From: Nonlabens ulvanivorans | Lineage (GTDB): Bacteria > Bacteroidota > Bacteroidia > Flavobacteriales > Flavobacteriaceae | DNA: 64,000 bases | Direction: 5' to 3' | Assembly: GCF_000732625.1 (NCBI RefSeq) | Contig: NZ_JPJI01000032.1 | Span: 558,001 to 622,000, forward strand | Shown here: positions 61,975-64,000 of the stretch, one piece after another | Layout of the letters: each line of letters begins with the position of its first letter | Numbering within the stretch: position 1 is the stretch's first letter | Translations under genes and position numbers: made by a program | The notes under the pieces: model-generated | Told to the model about the DNA's origin: nothing | What the model saw: only the letters and a program-made list of their open reading frames with translations | The model's database searches: none

Positions 61975-61990
61975 CGCTTTCGCGAAAGCG
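61975..61990. repeat. 16-bp palindrome copy 14 (exact, intergenic)
   Basis: Exact core; here the palindrome extends further on both sides (ATTA before, TAAT after). 50 bases past the stop of the TonB receptor gene. Confidence 0.95.
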
Positions 61991-62040
61991 TAATCAACCC
62001 AACTGTCGTATCTTGATACTGAGTTGTGCAAAGCAAAATT

Positions 62041-64000
62041 TTATAGATTATCTAGTTGATTGTCATTACTACCTAGCGTCCAAAAGAAGCCTACAAAAAT
62101 AAATCTGTCTGCAGCCTGACCTATCGATCTACGATCAAAATTGCCCATCTGATCAGGTGTATTACTGTATTGATAATTAAAGATATTTTCTCTTCCTAAG
62201 ATATTTGTCACTGATAAGAATACGATTTTTTGTTGATCGATGAGATATGCCCAGTTTAAATTTAAACTTTGAAATGAAGCAGTTTTATCATTAAGAAAAC
62301 CTTCTAGGTTAGGATTAGTAAATGTTCTACCACTGGTATAATTGTAGGTAATACCTATTTGTGATTTTAAATCCTCAACCCAATACTTTCCTACCGCGCT
62401 GAAGTTATGTGAACTGGCAAAATTAGGCGTTGCAGTTTCTTGAAAATTAAGGTACTTTCTTTCAGTATCTAGATAAGAGTAGCTGATCCAGTAGTCTAAA
62501 TTTTTAACAGTTTTCTCATCGCGCCAAAATATATCTAGTCCAGTCGCATAGCCATCTCCATTTACCTCAAAATTACTATCAAATTGTGGTCTGTCAGTAT
62601 CATAGGTTAATAGACTAGAATAGTTTTTGTAGTAGGTCTCTGCACGTAGCATGCGACCATCTTTTTGATATAAAAAATTAAGGATATAATGCTCTGCACT
62701 TTCTGGTGCTAGTTGCTCATTATATTGAAGAATATTATTTTGAGCCTGCTGATAGAAATGCCCATAAGCAATAGATGCCTGCCAATTCTTAGATACACTT
62801 ATGGCAGCGCTCAATCTAGGAGATATAAGTAACTCTTCACTTAAGCCATAATAATCTGCTCTTACACCAGCTTTAAAGGCAAGATCTTTAGATAGAAAAA
62901 CTTCAGCCTCTGTAAAAACGCCTGAATTAGAAGAATTAACAGATGATTCAAAAGCGTTATCTTCTATAACAACACCTTCTTTATAGTTGATGAGAAATTG
63001 TTCTACACCGTAGTGGATTTTAAAGTAATTATTGTAACGCTTACGCAATTTTAATTTTGCATGTAATGCATTTTCTCTAGTGTCCACATCTGTACCTGCA
63101 ACGTTAATGTCATTACGATCATGTGCTAGACTAAGACCAGTTTCCATTTTCCAATCATTGTTAAGACGCTGCTCATAGTTTAAATTCCCGTAGTAATTCC
63201 CGTTTTTAAGTCCAAAGAATATCCCATCCTCTATATTAATATCTTCTTGTAGGATACTAAAATTACTATAAGAATAAGCACTGTAAGCCTTAAACATTCC
63301 TTTCTCGAGTTGATGTCTATAGACAGCTTCACCACTAATGGATTCATATGGATCTTCAAACTGATTGTTTTGCGGTATTAACTGATTATAAGGACCTAGG
63401 TTAATATAACTAGCATTAACACTAACACTATTCTTTCCCCATATTTGTGTATTTCCCACGCCACCACCTACACTCATGATTTGTAAGTCTGTTTTTTCCT
63501 CTGTAGGTATATCAGTGGTGTTTAATAATAATACACTCGATAGAGCGTCACCATACTCTGCACTGTAACCACCAGTAGAAAATGATATTCCATCAAATAA
63601 GAAAGGAGAAAACCTTCCTCGTGTAGGTATATTTCCAGTAACTGGCACAAAAGGGCGGAATACTCTACTATTATCAATAAATACTTGAGTTTCCTCACCA
63701 CTTCCACCACGTACAAAAAGACGCCCATCATCTGGATTTGCACTCGTTCCTGGAAGTGTTTGCAATGCACCGACAAAATCACCTACTGCACCAGCCGTGG
63801 TTACTATATCAAGTGGTTTAAGTGCGCTCGCCTTAGAACTGTCTCCAGCACTTAAAGTTCCAGCATTTAGAATCACAGAGTTAAGACTATTTACGCTTTC
63901 GCGGAAGCGTATTTCTACACCATTCAGCTCTCTAACGTCAGATTGCTGGATATAATCTTCATAGCCTATAAAACTGGCGACTAAGGTTACTGTAGAAGTT
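62041..64000 (-). CDS. TonB-dependent receptor (5' end cut by window)
   Basis: Reads on the minus strand from beyond base 64000; 652 residues are inside the window. The visible N-terminus is a carboxypeptidase-like domain end (TSTVTLVASFIGYEDYIQQ), then a plug domain (GRLFVRGGSGEETQVFIDNSRVFRP) and the barrel. The in-frame GTG at 63876 is internal, not the start. A one-mismatch palindrome copy at 63894-63909 is translated in the third frame (RFRES). Substrate unknown; no SusD gene is visible within the window. Confidence 0.85.
   Translation of the reverse strand, partial: TSTVTLVASFIGYEDYIQQSDVRELNGVEIRFRESVNSLNSVILNAGTLSAGDSSKASALKPLDIVTTAGAVGDFVGALQTLPGTSANPDDGRLFVRGGSGEETQVFIDNSRVFRPFVPVTGNIPTRGRFSPFLFDGISFSTGGYSAEYGDALSSVLLLNTTDIPTEEKTDLQIMSVGGGVGNTQIWGKNSVSVNASYINLGPYNQLIPQNNQFEDPYESISGEAVYRHQLEKGMFKAYSAYSYSNFSILQEDINIEDGIFFGLKNGNYYGNLNYEQRLNNDWKMETGLSLAHDRNDINVAGTDVDTRENALHAKLKLRKRYNNYFKIHYGVEQFLINYKEGVVIEDNAFESSVNSSNSGVFTEAEVFLSKDLAFKAGVRADYYGLSEELLISPRLSAAISVSKNWQASIAYGHFYQQAQNNILQYNEQLAPESAEHYILNFLYQKDGRMLRAETYYKNYSSLLTYDTDRPQFDSNFEVNGDGYATGLDIFWRDEKTVKNLDYWISYSYLDTERKYLNFQETATPNFASSHNFSAVGKYWVEDLKSQIGITYNYTSGRTFTNPNLEGFLNDKTASFQSLNLNWAYLIDQQKIVFLSVTNILGRENIFNYQYSNTPDQMGNFDRRSIGQAADRFIFVGFFWTLGSNDNQLDNL
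63894..63909. repeat. 16-bp palindrome copy 15 (one mismatch, in TonB receptor)
   Basis: CGCTTTCGCGGAAGCG, one change; read on the minus strand as RFRES, the third possible frame. Confidence 0.85.

Noticed and set aside
62041-63876. Taking the last receptor as complete from the GTG at 63876
   Set aside because: The same frame stays open upstream to base 64000 and encodes the end of a carboxypeptidase-like domain, so the gene is truncated by the window.
760-63909. Treating the 16-bp palindrome as transcription terminators
   Set aside because: No T tract follows and eight copies are inside genes read through by the full protein.
760-63909. CRISPR repeat
   Set aside because: Copies are single and kilobases apart, with no spacers or cas genes.

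Overview
The window is a gene-dense, AT-rich bacterial chromosome segment from the Bacteroidota, most likely a marine Flavobacteriaceae. Evidence: promoter elements of the Bacteroidetes type (TAnnTTTG), several SusC/TonB-type outer-membrane receptors with carboxypeptidase-like N-domains, small beta-barrel proteins, lipoproteins, a ribosomal protein L32 without cysteines, and housekeeping proteins that read as flavobacterial. I see no prophage, transposase, CRISPR array or rRNA operon.

Layout. 1-10 kb: pgk (cut by the window edge), holB, a DoxX-like protein, a methyltransferase, mnmG, ybeY and a 1183-residue coiled-coil membrane protein. 10-20 kb: an AlkB-type hydroxylase, gltX, a stomatin-like SPFH protein, a three-gene envelope cluster (YtxH, holin-like, 68 aa), glnS, folB, tRNA-Cys, a LysE-type exporter and a DUF2807 protein. 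20-26.9 kb: rnr with a previously easy-to-miss 55-residue zinc-ribbon ORF and a lipoprotein, then a 730-bp gene-free region holding four DnaA boxes, then rpiB, small unknowns, a GNAT enzyme, a Crp/Fnr regulator and a DUF2892 protein. 26.9-41 kb, nearly all minus strand: a metal-type TonB receptor with its small His/Cys-rich partner, tsaC, an arsenic operon (arsR, DUF6428, arsC-like, ACR3), a double-OmpA protein, an S41 protease, rnpA, M1 and S8 peptidases, and an MBL hydrolase. 41-55 kb: a cation/proton antiporter, envelope unknowns, a GIY-YIG nuclease inside a family of hairpin repeats, lepA, a beta-barrel receptor, dus, an FtsX/LolC permease, rbfA and mce. 55-64 kb: a CAT-anticodon tRNA, a PID-CTERM-like small protein, ribE, pdxA, DUF177-rpmF-fabH-accB-accC (fatty acid synthesis start), a TPR-like protein and a truncated TonB receptor.

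Three non-gene signals stand out. First, a dispersed 16-bp palindrome, CGCTTTCGCGAAAGCG, occurs 15 times (11 exact, 4 with one change), about half inside genes, where it is translated in all three frames. Second, the 23.47-24.20 kb gap looks like the chromosomal origin: four TTATNCACA boxes in one orientation beside an AT-rich stretch. Third, two parS-like sites (one a perfect TGTTTCACGTGAAACA) sit at both ends of mnmG, 18-20 kb from that gap. Together with mnmG and rnpA these suggest an origin-proximal domain. In addition, six genes carry the promoter -7 element exactly four bases before the start codon, which predicts leaderless mRNAs.
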